A stretch of 64,000 bases of DNA from Trichocoleus sp. FACHB-46 (lineage in GTDB: Bacteria > Cyanobacteriota > Cyanobacteriia > FACHB-46): contig NZ_JACJOD010000006.1 in the NCBI RefSeq assembly GCF_014695385.1, positions 62,001-126,000 of the forward strand. Direction: 5' to 3'. The translations under genes were made by a program, and so were the position numbers. Position 1 is the first letter of the stretch. Each line of letters begins with the position of its first letter. The notes beneath the pieces were generated by a model that had not been told where the DNA came from, did not search any database, and worked only from the letters and a program-made list of their open reading frames with translations. Below are positions 53,683 through 62,948 of the stretch, one piece after another.

Positions 53683-53701
53683 AATTTGCTTATAACAAAT
53701 T
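53683..53701. promoter_or_regulatory. Candidate PadR operator between padR and the efflux operon
   Basis: AATTTG-CTTATAA-CAAATT is a perfect 6-bp inverted repeat with a 7-nt spacer, 15 nt upstream of the PadR start and in the shared promoter region. Assignment rests on position and symmetry. Confidence 0.45.
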
Positions 53702-53781
53702 GATATACCTAGTAAGTGTACCGAAATTTGTAAAGCAAAGTTAAAATTTCAGAAACGACGTTCGAGTGGTTCGTTCAAGTT

Positions 53782-55206
53782 ATGCCACAGTCTGCTGACG
53801 TAAAGCCTCAAACCTCAGAACGATTTCCGCTACTGCTGGCCAGTCGAGCGTTGCTGCTGATCCTGCTGGTAACTGTATCAGGCTGCGGAATTTTCACCAA
53901 AGCAGATGCAGAAGCACCTCGGCAGCAGAACGGAGGGGCACGCGGTGGCCCAACTCCAGTGGATGTGGCGATCGCTGAAACTGGCTCCTTGCAAGAAAAT
54001 TTGGAATTTACCGGAACAACTCAGCCGCTGCGGGAAGTATCTCTGCGGGCTCAAGTGGAAGGCCAATTGCTCGATCTCCTCGTTGATGCGGGGGATACGG
54101 TTAGTGAAGGTCAAACAGTCGCCCAGTTAGATGCTTCGCTGTTGACTACCTCAGTCACGGAAGCCCAAGCGGAATTAGCTACCCGCCAGTCGGAAGTGGC
54201 TCAAGCGGAAGCGGAAGTGAATGATGCCAGGACGCAGGTGGAAGAATCGCGGCTCCAACTGCAACAAGCCCAATCCGATGCGGCGCGGCTCCAACAGTTG
54301 TTGCGTGAAGGAGCGATCGCCGCTCAGCTTGCTGAACAAGCCCAGACTGAAGCTCGTACTGCGGCTCAAGCTCTACGCTCGGCTCAAGAGCAAGTCCGCA
54401 CCAGGCAGCAGGCAGTGGTGGCGGCTCAAGGGCGGGTGGCAGCTCAGCGAGCTGTGGTGGCTCAAGCGAACGAGCGGCAATCTTATGCAACGCTGAGTTC
54501 CCCGGTGACAGGTGTGGTGCTGAAGCGAGAAATGGACCCAGGCACTTTGGTGCAACCAGGCACCGAGATTCTGCGCTTGGGTGATTTGAGCAGCGCTAAA
54601 GTCATCGTCAACGTCGCGGATAAGCAACTCGGCACCATTCGCCAAGGGCAAGACGTGCGGGTGAGCTTAGATGCGTTTCCCAATCAAGTCTTTAGTGGGG
54701 AAGTAACTCGGATTACGCCTGTGGCAAATGCTCTTTACGTCCCGATTGAAGTTACGATTCCCAACGAGAATGGTCGTGTGGGTAGTGGGCTATTTGCGCG
54801 AGTGAGTTTTGTGCAGGGGCGATCGCAACGGGTCGTAGTGCCAGAATCGGCCATTCAGTCAGAGCGAGGTCAGCGAGACCAGCAAGGCCAGCAACAGCGC
54901 ACTAACGCCACTAGTAATGCCACTTTATTTGTCGTGGATGGCAATACCCAAGAACCCAAAGCCGTGGCCCGCTCTGTCACCTTAGGCCAGCAAGCTAACG
55001 GGAAAGTGGAAATCTTGTCTGGCTTGCGCGTGGGTGAAGAGTTTGTAGCTCGTAGTGGCCGACCGCTTAAGGATGGTGCCCCGGTGCGTCTAAGCATTCT
55101 CTCGGAAACTCAACCTGGCCAAACTCAAAAACCGACTCAACCCACTCAAACCACCCAGCCTACCCGAACGACTCAACCTAATCCAAACCAAGGGAAACAG
55201 CGGTAA
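53782..55206 (+). CDS. RND efflux periplasmic adaptor lipoprotein
   Basis: The 474 residues start with a lipoprotein signal (LLLILLVTVSGCGIF, Cys35). Then come the barrel-sandwich half (VSLRAQVEGQLLDLLVDAGD), an alpha-helical hairpin of Gln/Ala-rich heptads (about 115-235), the second lipoyl half (SPVTGVVLKREMDPGTLVQ) and beta-barrel and membrane-proximal domains. The tail is rich in Gln/Thr/Pro repeats. It links the inner-membrane pump to an outer-membrane channel. Its stop overlaps the pump ATG (TAATG). Confidence 0.94.
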   Translation: MPQSADVKPQTSERFPLLLASRALLLILLVTVSGCGIFTKADAEAPRQQNGGARGGPTPVDVAIAETGSLQENLEFTGTTQPLREVSLRAQVEGQLLDLLVDAGDTVSEGQTVAQLDASLLTTSVTEAQAELATRQSEVAQAEAEVNDARTQVEESRLQLQQAQSDAARLQQLLREGAIAAQLAEQAQTEARTAAQALRSAQEQVRTRQQAVVAAQGRVAAQRAVVAQANERQSYATLSSPVTGVVLKREMDPGTLVQPGTEILRLGDLSSAKVIVNVADKQLGTIRQGQDVRVSLDAFPNQVFSGEVTRITPVANALYVPIEVTIPNENGRVGSGLFARVSFVQGRSQRVVVPESAIQSERGQRDQQGQQQRTNATSNATLFVVDGNTQEPKAVARSVTLGQQANGKVEILSGLRVGEEFVARSGRPLKDGAPVRLSILSETQPGQTQKPTQPTQTTQPTRTTQPNPNQGKQR

Positions 55207-58200
55207 TGCAAGCTCCTCAACCCAAAGGCTTTAGCGTCAGTGCGATCGCGATTCGTCAGCATATCGGTACCCTGATGCTGACCCTAGCCGTGATTGTGGT
55301 GGGAATTTTCTTCCTCACGACGCTGCAAGTTGATCTGCTGCCCTCCATTACCTATCCCCGGATTGGGGTGCGGGTAGATGCGCCGGGAGTTTCTCCAGAA
55401 GTGGCAGTCGATGAAGTCACCAAGCCCCTGGAAGAAGCGCTTTCTGCAACCGAGGGAGTGGTGCAAGTCTATTCCCAAACGCGCGAAGGACAGGTGAGTT
55501 TAGACCTGTTCTTTCAGCCAGGTGGTGATATTGACCAAGCTCTGAATGAAGCCACGGCTGCCTTCAACCGAGCTAGGGGGCGTTTGCCAGAAACGGTAGA
55601 GGAGCCGCGCCTCTTTAAGGTTGATCCATCGCAATTACCTGTTTATGAGTTTGCTCTAACTTCGCCTTCCCGTGAAAGCGTGGATTTGCGCGTGTTTGCC
55701 GATGAAGAGCTAGCCCGTGAGTTAGGCGTTGTCCCTGGGGTTGCTTCCGTCGATGTCTCCGGTGGTGTGGCCGAAGAAGTCCGAGTCAACATCGACCTCA
55801 ACCGTCTGCAAGCGTCTGGTGTGGGGCTGACAGATGTATTGAATACCCTGCGCGATCGCAACGTCGATGTGGCTGGAGGTCGCATTCTAGGCTCTAGCGT
55901 AGAACCACTGACCCGCACCGTGGGTCGATTTCAAGACGCCAACGAAATTGCTAATTTGTCATTTGAAACGAGAGGCAGAAGCTCCGCTACGAACCAAGCA
56001 CCTAGTAGCGGAACCACACAAGGGGGGAACAGTACTTCCTCTGCAAGTTCTCCTCTGACTAGTCGGGTTTACTTGCGAGACTTTGCTGAGATTATTGACG
56101 GTAATGAAGAACAGCGTGTATTTGTGGCGCTGAATGGCCAGCCTGCCGTTAAAGTCAGCGTGCAAAAGCAGCCCGATGCCAACACAGTTGCAGTGGTAGA
56201 TGGTGTCAAAAAAAGGCTGGAAGCCCTCAAGCAGTCTGGTTTAATTCCAGAAGACTTAGAGATCCGTCCAACCTTAGATGAGTCGCGCTTTATTCGTAAC
56301 TCCATCTCCGATGTGACAGGTTCCGGGATAGCAGGCGCAGGTTTGGCAGCTCTCTCAGTTTTGGTGTTTTTAGGTTCATTACGACAGACATTCATTATCT
56401 CTCTCACGATTCCTTTGTGTGCCTTGGCGGCGGCGATCGTGATGAAGCTGTCTGGTTTCTCCCTCAACGTTTTTAGTCTAGGGGGGCTCGCCATTAGTAT
56501 TGGCCAAGCGGTGGATACCTCTGTGGTCATTTTGGAGAACATTAATAAGCGAGTCGCAGAATCAAGGCAAAGTGCAGGCGAGGGAACTGCAACTGAGTAT
56601 TCGACCCAAGCCGCGAATGAAATCGTTGAGGAGAGTAGCCGAGAAGTTGAGTCTTCCTTGGTGGCAGCGACTGGAGCCAACTTAGTGTCGGTCCTGCCAT
56701 TTGTCCTAATTGGTGGTTTTGTCTCCTTACTCTTCAACGAATTAATTCTCACCATTTGCTTTGCGGTAGTTGCTTCTCTCGTTGTTGCCGTCACAGTGGT
56801 GCCGATGCTCTCGGCGCGACTGCTGATGCTGCCTTGGTCGAGTCATGTCGATCGCTTTTGGATATTGCGGAAATTTAACGAACGCTTCGACTCAGCCACT
56901 CGTAGCTACGCTAATACTTTAGCCAAAGTGGTGCGTCACCGATTGGTCGTGGTTGCGATCGTCATTGTCGTTTTAGGTGGCGGCAGCTTATGGATGGCAG
57001 GTCAAATTTCTCAAGAAATTTTGCCACGCATCAGCACAGGTCAAGCCAACTTATCGGCTCAGTTTCCCCCAGGTACCCCGCTCGAAACCAGTCAGAAGGT
57101 GATGGCTAGAGTCGATCAAATTCTGCTGGAACAGCCTGAGACAGATTATGCCTTCACGACCGTCGGTGGCTCTTTGTTTGGCAGCAACACGAGTGCCAAC
57201 CCGCTCCGTGCTACCAGCACAGTTACACTCAAGCCTGGCAGCGATGTTGAAGCTTATGTAGCTCGAGTCAGCAAAGAGTTTGACAAACTAAATTTGGCTG
57301 GTATTCGACTGCGGCTGAACCCTGGCCAAGTGCGAGGCATTGTGCTGAATAACTCTCCAGTGCGGGGGGCAGAAATTGATGTAATTCTACAAGGCCCGAA
57401 TGCTCAACAACTGAGCCAAGCTGGACGCCAGGCGTTGCAAGCTTTGGATGATCGCGTTGCTCTCGCCAGCTTCCGACCCGATGCAGATGAACGCCAACCA
57501 GAAGTACAGATTCGCCCAGATTGGGAACGTCTGGCTACTGTTGGTTTAACGACTCAAGATATTGGTGACACCATCCAAACTGCCCTAGAAGGCTCAGTAC
57601 CCACGCAACTCCAGCGAGGTAACCGCTTAGTGGATGTGCGAGTAGAACTCAATCAGACAGCCATCCAGCAAGCCTCTGAATTGGCTCAACTTCCCTTGTT
57701 TGTTGAAGATAGCCGCCGGATTCGACTTGGTGATGTGGCTCGGATTGAAGAAGGTCAAGCACCCGGCGAAATTCAGCGCATCAACCAGCGGCAAGTATTT
57801 ATCATTGCAGGCAGCTTGAATGAGGGAGCTAGTTTGGGCGCAGCCCTGGAGGAAGTCAATACAGTCCTAGCTGGAATTGAGCTACCCGAAGGAGTATCAG
57901 TGTTGCCTAGCTCTGCAGCGGAGTCAAGTCGTCAGTTGCAAGATTCTCTAAAGACCCTTGGTGGGCTGGCTGCGTTTCTGGTCTTTGTGGTCATGGCGGT
58001 GCAGTACAACTCCCTGATTGATCCGTTGGTAATCATGCTGACTGTGCCCTTAGCGCTAGCAGGTGGCATTTTAGGTCTGTACGTCACCAAAACCGCGATC
58101 GGTGCCACAGTCGTAGTTGGAGCCGTTTTGCTTGTGGGGATTGTGGTCAATAACGCCATCATCATGGTGGAACTAGCCAATCAGATTCGAGAAGAGGAGG

Positions 58201-58514
58201 GTTGCGATCGCCGCACCGCCATTCTCACCGCCGCTCCTCGACGTTTACGTCCGATTATGATGACCACTGTCACCACCGTTCTAGGCCTATTTCCCCTCGC
58301 GCTGGGAATTGGAGAAGGGTCAGAATTTTTGCAGCCTCTAGGGATCGTGGTTTTCTTTGGGATGTCCCTTGCCACAGTGCTCACTCTATTTATCATTCCC
58401 TGCTTCTACACCTTGCTCCATGATTGGCATGGTGGCTTCGGACGCAAACGGCGCTTGGCTCCTCAACCCATTCCTGTGGAAGTACCCCCTCCTACAGTTT
58501 CTGGGCGACGCTAA
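55206..58514 (+). CDS. RND efflux transporter permease
   Basis: The 1102 residues have the 12-helix RND layout with two large periplasmic loops; helix 1 follows RQHIGTLMLTLAVIVVGIFF. In helix 4 the segment SIGQAVDTSVVILENI has D437 but Thr438 where AcrB has a second Asp, so proton relay may use a single Asp. A Ser/Thr/Gly-rich insert lies at about 255-285, and another acidic insert after helix 4 near 450-480. It expels drugs or lipophilic compounds, powered by protons. Translationally coupled to the adaptor. Confidence 0.95.
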   Translation: MQAPQPKGFSVSAIAIRQHIGTLMLTLAVIVVGIFFLTTLQVDLLPSITYPRIGVRVDAPGVSPEVAVDEVTKPLEEALSATEGVVQVYSQTREGQVSLDLFFQPGGDIDQALNEATAAFNRARGRLPETVEEPRLFKVDPSQLPVYEFALTSPSRESVDLRVFADEELARELGVVPGVASVDVSGGVAEEVRVNIDLNRLQASGVGLTDVLNTLRDRNVDVAGGRILGSSVEPLTRTVGRFQDANEIANLSFETRGRSSATNQAPSSGTTQGGNSTSSASSPLTSRVYLRDFAEIIDGNEEQRVFVALNGQPAVKVSVQKQPDANTVAVVDGVKKRLEALKQSGLIPEDLEIRPTLDESRFIRNSISDVTGSGIAGAGLAALSVLVFLGSLRQTFIISLTIPLCALAAAIVMKLSGFSLNVFSLGGLAISIGQAVDTSVVILENINKRVAESRQSAGEGTATEYSTQAANEIVEESSREVESSLVAATGANLVSVLPFVLIGGFVSLLFNELILTICFAVVASLVVAVTVVPMLSARLLMLPWSSHVDRFWILRKFNERFDSATRSYANTLAKVVRHRLVVVAIVIVVLGGGSLWMAGQISQEILPRISTGQANLSAQFPPGTPLETSQKVMARVDQILLEQPETDYAFTTVGGSLFGSNTSANPLRATSTVTLKPGSDVEAYVARVSKEFDKLNLAGIRLRLNPGQVRGIVLNNSPVRGAEIDVILQGPNAQQLSQAGRQALQALDDRVALASFRPDADERQPEVQIRPDWERLATVGLTTQDIGDTIQTALEGSVPTQLQRGNRLVDVRVELNQTAIQQASELAQLPLFVEDSRRIRLGDVARIEEGQAPGEIQRINQRQVFIIAGSLNEGASLGAALEEVNTVLAGIELPEGVSVLPSSAAESSRQLQDSLKTLGGLAAFLVFVVMAVQYNSLIDPLVIMLTVPLALAGGILGLYVTKTAIGATVVVGAVLLVGIVVNNAIIMVELANQIREEEGCDRRTAILTAAPRRLRPIMMTTVTTVLGLFPLALGIGEGSEFLQPLGIVVFFGMSLATVLTLFIIPCFYTLLHDWHGGFGRKRRLAPQPIPVEVPPPTVSGRR

Positions 58515-58585
58515 AAGCTAACTCTTGGTAGACGCAGAACGGAGAAGCGATCGCTACCGTTGAACTAGCGTTTTCCAGAGTTTCT

Positions 58586-59035
58586 ATGTCCTCTGCCCCT
58601 CAATCCCGTTATCGCCGCAAAGAAATCCTTCGGGGTATCTTTGCGGTTTGTCTGATTATTGTTGGCATCAGCCACTTCGTCAGACCAGAACAATACGCCC
58701 GCATCGTACCGCCACCGTTTCCCCCCTTCGCCTCCGTCTACATCAGTGGCGTTTTTGAGATTCTAGGGGGCATTGGCTTAATGATTCCCTTCGTTAGTGT
58801 GGCAGCAGCTTGGGGCTTAATTTCCCTGTTTATTGCGGTGTTCCCTGCCAATATCTACATGACATTGCACAACATCAAGATTGACGGGATCCCCCAAAAC
58901 CAAGCTCTGTACTGGGCTAGGCTTCCTCTCCAAGCTGTGCTAATTGCCTGGGCCTACTGGTACACCCGTAACCCAGAAACCCAAGCAGGAAGTAACTTAA
59001 TCCCTAATTCCTTCCCCGAAGCGAAGACGCACTAA
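58586..59035 (+). CDS. DoxX-like membrane protein
   Basis: The 149 residues form four hydrophobic helices (GIFAVCLIIVGISHFVRPEQ, YISGVFEILGGIGLMIPFV, AAAWGLISLFIAVFPANIYM, LQAVLIAWAYWY), the DoxX/MauE-like arrangement. Function of most relatives is unclear; roles in redox or small-molecule transfer are proposed. It starts 71 nt after the RND permease and may be read with it. Followed by interspersed repeat copy D. Confidence 0.88.
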   Translation: MSSAPQSRYRRKEILRGIFAVCLIIVGISHFVRPEQYARIVPPPFPPFASVYISGVFEILGGIGLMIPFVSVAAAWGLISLFIAVFPANIYMTLHNIKIDGIPQNQALYWARLPLQAVLIAWAYWYTRNPETQAGSNLIPNSFPEAKTH

Positions 59036-59061
59036 TTTAGTAAACAACGGAAGTTAATTTG

Positions 59062-59126
59062 TTTTGGAGGGAGTCTGAGGGACGGTTGTGTCCCTCAGCG
59101 GGGGTTGGGGGCAAACGCCCTCAATG
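59062..59126 (-). repeat. Interspersed palindromic repeat, copy D (central loop inverted)
   Basis: The flanks match the family in minus orientation (CCCCCGCTGAGGGAC and CCCTCCAAAA), with several changes. The central stem-loop reads GGGACGGTTGTGTCCC on the plus strand, opposite to copy A, which has the same outer orientation. Lies just after the DoxX-like gene. Confidence 0.85.
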
Positions 59127-59146
59127 GCCTGGTTCTTAGCAAATAC

Positions 59147-59515
59147 TTAACGATTGTCGTACCGCTTCCAATAACGGTGATGACGGATCACCTCATCCGT
59201 ACTCGTCTCAAACGGATAAGACCCACCCAAAACCCGAATCTTAGAACACCCAAACAAGCTTTGTAGCCTGGTTGAAATGGGTAGCAAACTGTTGATCACC
59301 TGCGATCGCACATTGCTACTCGTACAAGAAATAATTAGCTCCACCCCTCGCTCTAGCGGTACCAGTTGCCAATCGCAAAAACTAAAGAGCGGGTTGAGCG
59401 TACGACTGAAAGAACTAGAAAAACGTTGATACCGAGCAGCGGCCTGACTAAACTGCTGAGCGATCGCGGTATCGGTACTCCCAGAATGAGGCTGGTCATC
59501 TGGCTGTGTATTCAT
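59147..59515 (-). CDS. Hypothetical protein (122 aa)
   Basis: Unrecognised. From the ATG at 59515 the protein has a polar start (NTQPDDQPHSGSTDTAIAQQ), then a mixed helix/strand part (VELIISCTSSNVRSQVINSL, KIRVLGGSYPFETSTDEV) and a basic end (HHRYWKRYDNR). No signal peptide or membrane helix. An upstream TTG at 59581 is possible but less likely; GGTAAG lies close before the ATG. Confidence 0.6.
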   Translation of the reverse strand: MNTQPDDQPHSGSTDTAIAQQFSQAAARYQRFSSSFSRTLNPLFSFCDWQLVPLERGVELIISCTSSNVRSQVINSLLPISTRLQSLFGCSKIRVLGGSYPFETSTDEVIRHHRYWKRYDNR

Positions 59516-59745
59516 TCTTACCGTGTGTGAAGTCGCGGACTTGGATTTAGTATTCTTACGCGACCCTGGGATTCCAATCAAGCCCGTTTTTACGGCTTAT
59601 TTTGCTCCTCGGAAATTTTTAGTTAAATCCGCGATCGCCTAGTGCTTTTATATACGTCCACATCACCGAAAAATAACTTTAGCAATTAAATAACTTCACT
59701 TTCACTACCAGCATTTTCTCAACCCAATGGGAGGAAAACAAGCTC

Positions 59746-59829
59746 ATGCCGTTGGATGACCACACCGTAGGAGGTGACAGCAGCGCTGCCAAAGCTAACT
59801 TGAGATCAATCGAGCCCTTACTCAAGTAA
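59746..59829 (+). CDS. 27-codon small ORF with strong ribosome site
   Basis: ATG at 59746, 11 nt after GGGAGGA, encodes a 27-residue polar peptide (begins MPLDDHTVGGDSSAAKANLR, ends in LLK). It stops 16 nt before the ATG of the peptidoglycan-binding gene, so it could be a leader peptide, a coupled microprotein or chance. It is not recognised. Confidence 0.4.
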   Translation: MPLDDHTVGGDSSAAKANLRSIEPLLK

Positions 59830-59845
59830 CAGCAGGAATTGCATC

Positions 59846-60283
59846 ATGGCTTACTCTCTAACTCAAATCAAAGAAGTTTTGGATGGATTGGGATATAACC
59901 TAGGCCCCAACGGCATTAACGGCAACTACGACGCCACCTTAGATATCTACACTCAGGCAGCATTACGCGAATTTCAAGCCCAATACAGCTTGCCAATTAC
60001 AGGCAGATTAGATGCCGCAACAGAAATTAAAGCTGGACAAATCGTGAAAAATCTTCAGTACAGCTTGAATCTAACCGTCAATGCTAAGCTGCCTGTAAGC
60101 GAATTTTACGGTCCTCTGACTCTGCGAGCCATGAAGACCTTCCAACAAACTTATAGCTTGCCAGCAACTGGAATTGCTAATTTAACCGTTCGGAAAAAGC
60201 TGGACGAAGAAGCTAAAAAGCGTCTGCCTCGTGGTGCAGATTTCAATGCTCTCCAAGAGGAAGCCCTACAACAAGTAGTCTAA
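59846..60283 (+). CDS. Peptidoglycan-binding-domain protein (two repeats)
   Basis: The 145 residues hold two PG_binding_1-like three-helix units: about 5-70 (IKEVLDGLGYNLGPNGINGN, LREFQAQYSLPITGRLDAAT) and 72-130 (NLQYSLNLTVN, MKTFQQTYSLPATGIANLTV). No enzyme domain and no signal peptide are visible, so secretion is uncertain. The tail is basic then Gln/Ala-rich. A terminator follows. The 27-codon ORF lies directly upstream. Confidence 0.88.
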   Translation: MAYSLTQIKEVLDGLGYNLGPNGINGNYDATLDIYTQAALREFQAQYSLPITGRLDAATEIKAGQIVKNLQYSLNLTVNAKLPVSEFYGPLTLRAMKTFQQTYSLPATGIANLTVRKKLDEEAKKRLPRGADFNALQEEALQQVV

Positions 60284-60327
60284 TAACTGCTTAAGCTTAA
60301 TCATTGTGACGAACTTCTTGCTCTCAT

Positions 60328-60351
60328 CCCCCCTACTCAGGGGGTTTTTTG
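60328..60351 (+). terminator. Rho-independent terminator
   Basis: CCCCCT-ACTC-AGGGGG-TTTTTT lies 45 nt after the peptidoglycan-binding gene: a compact G/C stem followed by a T-run. Confidence 0.88.
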
Positions 60352-60365
60352 CGTTTTTAGCTTTT

Positions 60366-60653
60366 CTACAAGTTAAAGCAAATAGCTGCCAACCCACCTG
60401 AGTTAGTCTCTGGTAAGCCTCCAGGGCATCTAGTTGTAGTTTTAGTTGAGAAAACGGCGATCGCCTGAGCTTGTTGGTCTGCATTTGCCTCAACTCCCAG
60501 GAGCTTCAGCGTTCTAGGCAGTTCTGCTTCTAGCACCTGTTTGCGTGGGCAGTTCCCACCTGCATGCAAGAATGCAAACGCAGCTCTGAGAGTTTGAGTA
60601 AAGCAAAGTTCCAGCCCTTGATGTGGTGCTCGATTCTCTGCTTCAGCCTCGAT
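60366..60653 (-). other. Open frame without convincing start, possible gene remnant
   Basis: On the minus strand a frame stays open over about 95 codons, with protein-like composition (HQGLELCFTQTLRAAFAFLH, then AGGNCPRKQVLEAELPRTLK). It has no good start codon after the preceding in-frame stop, except ATG at 60566, which would give 67 aa. It may be the eroded end of a gene. I do not recognise it. Confidence 0.3.
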
Positions 60654-60699
60654 ACAAAGTTAGAAAAGCTATCTACTTGCGACTGATTGGCTAGATTAA

Positions 60700-61249
60700 T
60701 TAGCAGCAGTCATCTTTAAGCTCTGCTACAACCAGGACTCCTCCATGCAACCGCTTGCCGCCTTGCCACATCGCTGTTGATGCTGCTTCGTGTAGAGCAA
60801 CAAAATTTTTGCCATGTGCTGGATAAAAAGCAATTCCGCATGAAACTGTGAAAGCAGCCTGAATCTTGAGATAGCTCCCGTCGGGAAAACAGTAGGAGCG
60901 TTCCACTGGGGGTACGAATGAAAAGTGCTGTCTGACCATGCCACAAACTTTCATTCCGACTGAGGCAACTTCTGCCATCTGTCTTCTACCTAGAAAAACT
61001 ACAAACTCATCTCCACCAGAACGAAAAACGCTTGCATCTTCTGGCGTGACCTGGCGGATCAGATAGGCAAGCTGTTTAAGTTTGTGATCCCCTGCTTGAT
61101 GACCATAGCGAGTTAAAGAGGATAAATCCATCAATGTCTAACAAAAGCATTCCAAACTGATCCTGCTCACCCACCAAATAGGCAAAGTGCTCCTGCATTA
61201 ACTTCAGAGTAGGTAAGCCAGTTAAAGGATCATGGTCTGGATGGTCCAT
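60700..61249 (-). pseudogene. GGDEF (diguanylate cyclase) gene broken by a frameshift
   Basis: From ATG at 61249 the first frame encodes DHDPLTGLPTLKLMQEHFAY and LLLDIDGF, the classic GGDEF opening. At about 61120-61129 the homology jumps frame and continues as SSLTRYGHQAGDHKL, FRSGGDEFVVFLG and TVSCGIAFYPAHG to the stop at 60700. Between F and Y there are 16 nt where 18 are expected, so 2 nt appear lost. The unshifted frame ends about 20 codons later. The domain otherwise keeps its GGDEF active site; no inhibitory RxxD site is seen. Real decay, a sequencing error or recoding are all possible. Confidence 0.82.
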
Positions 61250-61378
61250 TTTGCTCTAGCAATGTATTTCAAGCTCAAATAACAACGTAACTCTGGAGCT
61301 GCTTTTAACGGGCGGCAGGGAGTGCCTTGTTTTACAATTTGATTAGAATTTAACCTTACTTGCTCGCAACGACCCTGA

Positions 61379-62440
<1,062 letters not shown>

Positions 62441-62449
62441 GTGTAGGAG

Positions 62450-62530
62450 GACTTGGGGGCACCTGCCCCTAAATCCCCATTGAGGCCCCCGCTGAGGGAC
62501 GGTTGCGTCCCCCAGACCCCCTCCAAAAGG
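62450..62530 (+). repeat. Interspersed palindromic repeat, copy E (with internal duplication)
   Basis: Matches copies B and C at both ends (CTTGGGGGCACCTGCCCC and TGCGTCCCCCAGACCCCCTC). In the middle it carries an extra module, CCCCATTGAGG next to CCCCCGCTGAGG, which looks like a diverged tandem duplication of about 14 nt. Lies 10 nt after ilvC. Confidence 0.88.
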
Positions 62531-62572
62531 GTTTGGTTTTCTTTCCGCTTTTCGGTGGAGAGGTTTTAGAGT

Positions 62573-62791
62573 TTAGGGAGCGCTTTGTTCTTGTTCTAGG
62601 GCTTTTTCGGTGCGTTCGTAGGGTTTGGTTTTGGGTCGCCAGGAAGGAAAGATACCTGCGATCGCGGAATTCAGAGCAGTACGGGTGCTAAGGCTGGCTC
62701 CACTCAGGGGTTGGGGTAAAAAGCTGTCGCCTAGGGCTATGAATAAAATGGCGACTAGCAAAATCAAAGGGATTGGTAACTTGCGGGACAT
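62573..62791 (-). CDS. Small conserved-looking membrane protein (72 aa)
   Basis: Begins with one transmembrane helix (KLPIPLILLVAILFIALGDS) followed by FLPQPLSGASLSTRTALNSA and a charged tail (KTKPYERTEKALEQEQSAP). The pattern resembles short single-pass proteins common in cyanobacteria; function unknown. It lies on the opposite strand between ilvC and the ABC transporter genes. Confidence 0.7.
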   Translation of the reverse strand: MSRKLPIPLILLVAILFIALGDSFLPQPLSGASLSTRTALNSAIAGIFPSWRPKTKPYERTEKALEQEQSAP

Positions 62792-62911
62792 GGCAGGGCT
62801 TACCTAAAGGGAACTGGCATCCTCAATTTCAGTTTTCCCTTAAACTTCAAGCCATCCGTCTCATTAAGAGCAGCGTAATAATTATTTAAATTGCTGAGTC
62901 TGCTAGCAACT

Positions 62912-62946
62912 CAATTACGAATTGCGAACTCCGAATTGCGAATTAG
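62912..62946. repeat. Short direct repeat GAATTGCGAA
   Basis: The stretch repeats ACGAATTGCGAA / CCGAATTGCGAA with a third partial unit, just after the ABC ATPase stop. A simple sequence repeat with no known role. Confidence 0.5.
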
Positions 62947-62948
62947 GG

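Noticed and set aside
56069-56794. Long antisense open frame (241 codons) within the RND permease
   Set aside because: Rich in Thr/Ser/Lys/Arg as expected of a shadow frame, and lies wholly within a clear gene on the other strand.
60266-60493. Minus-strand open frame of 75 codons over the terminator region
   Set aside because: Overlaps the terminator and the end of the peptidoglycan-binding gene; no start signal and no recognisable domain.
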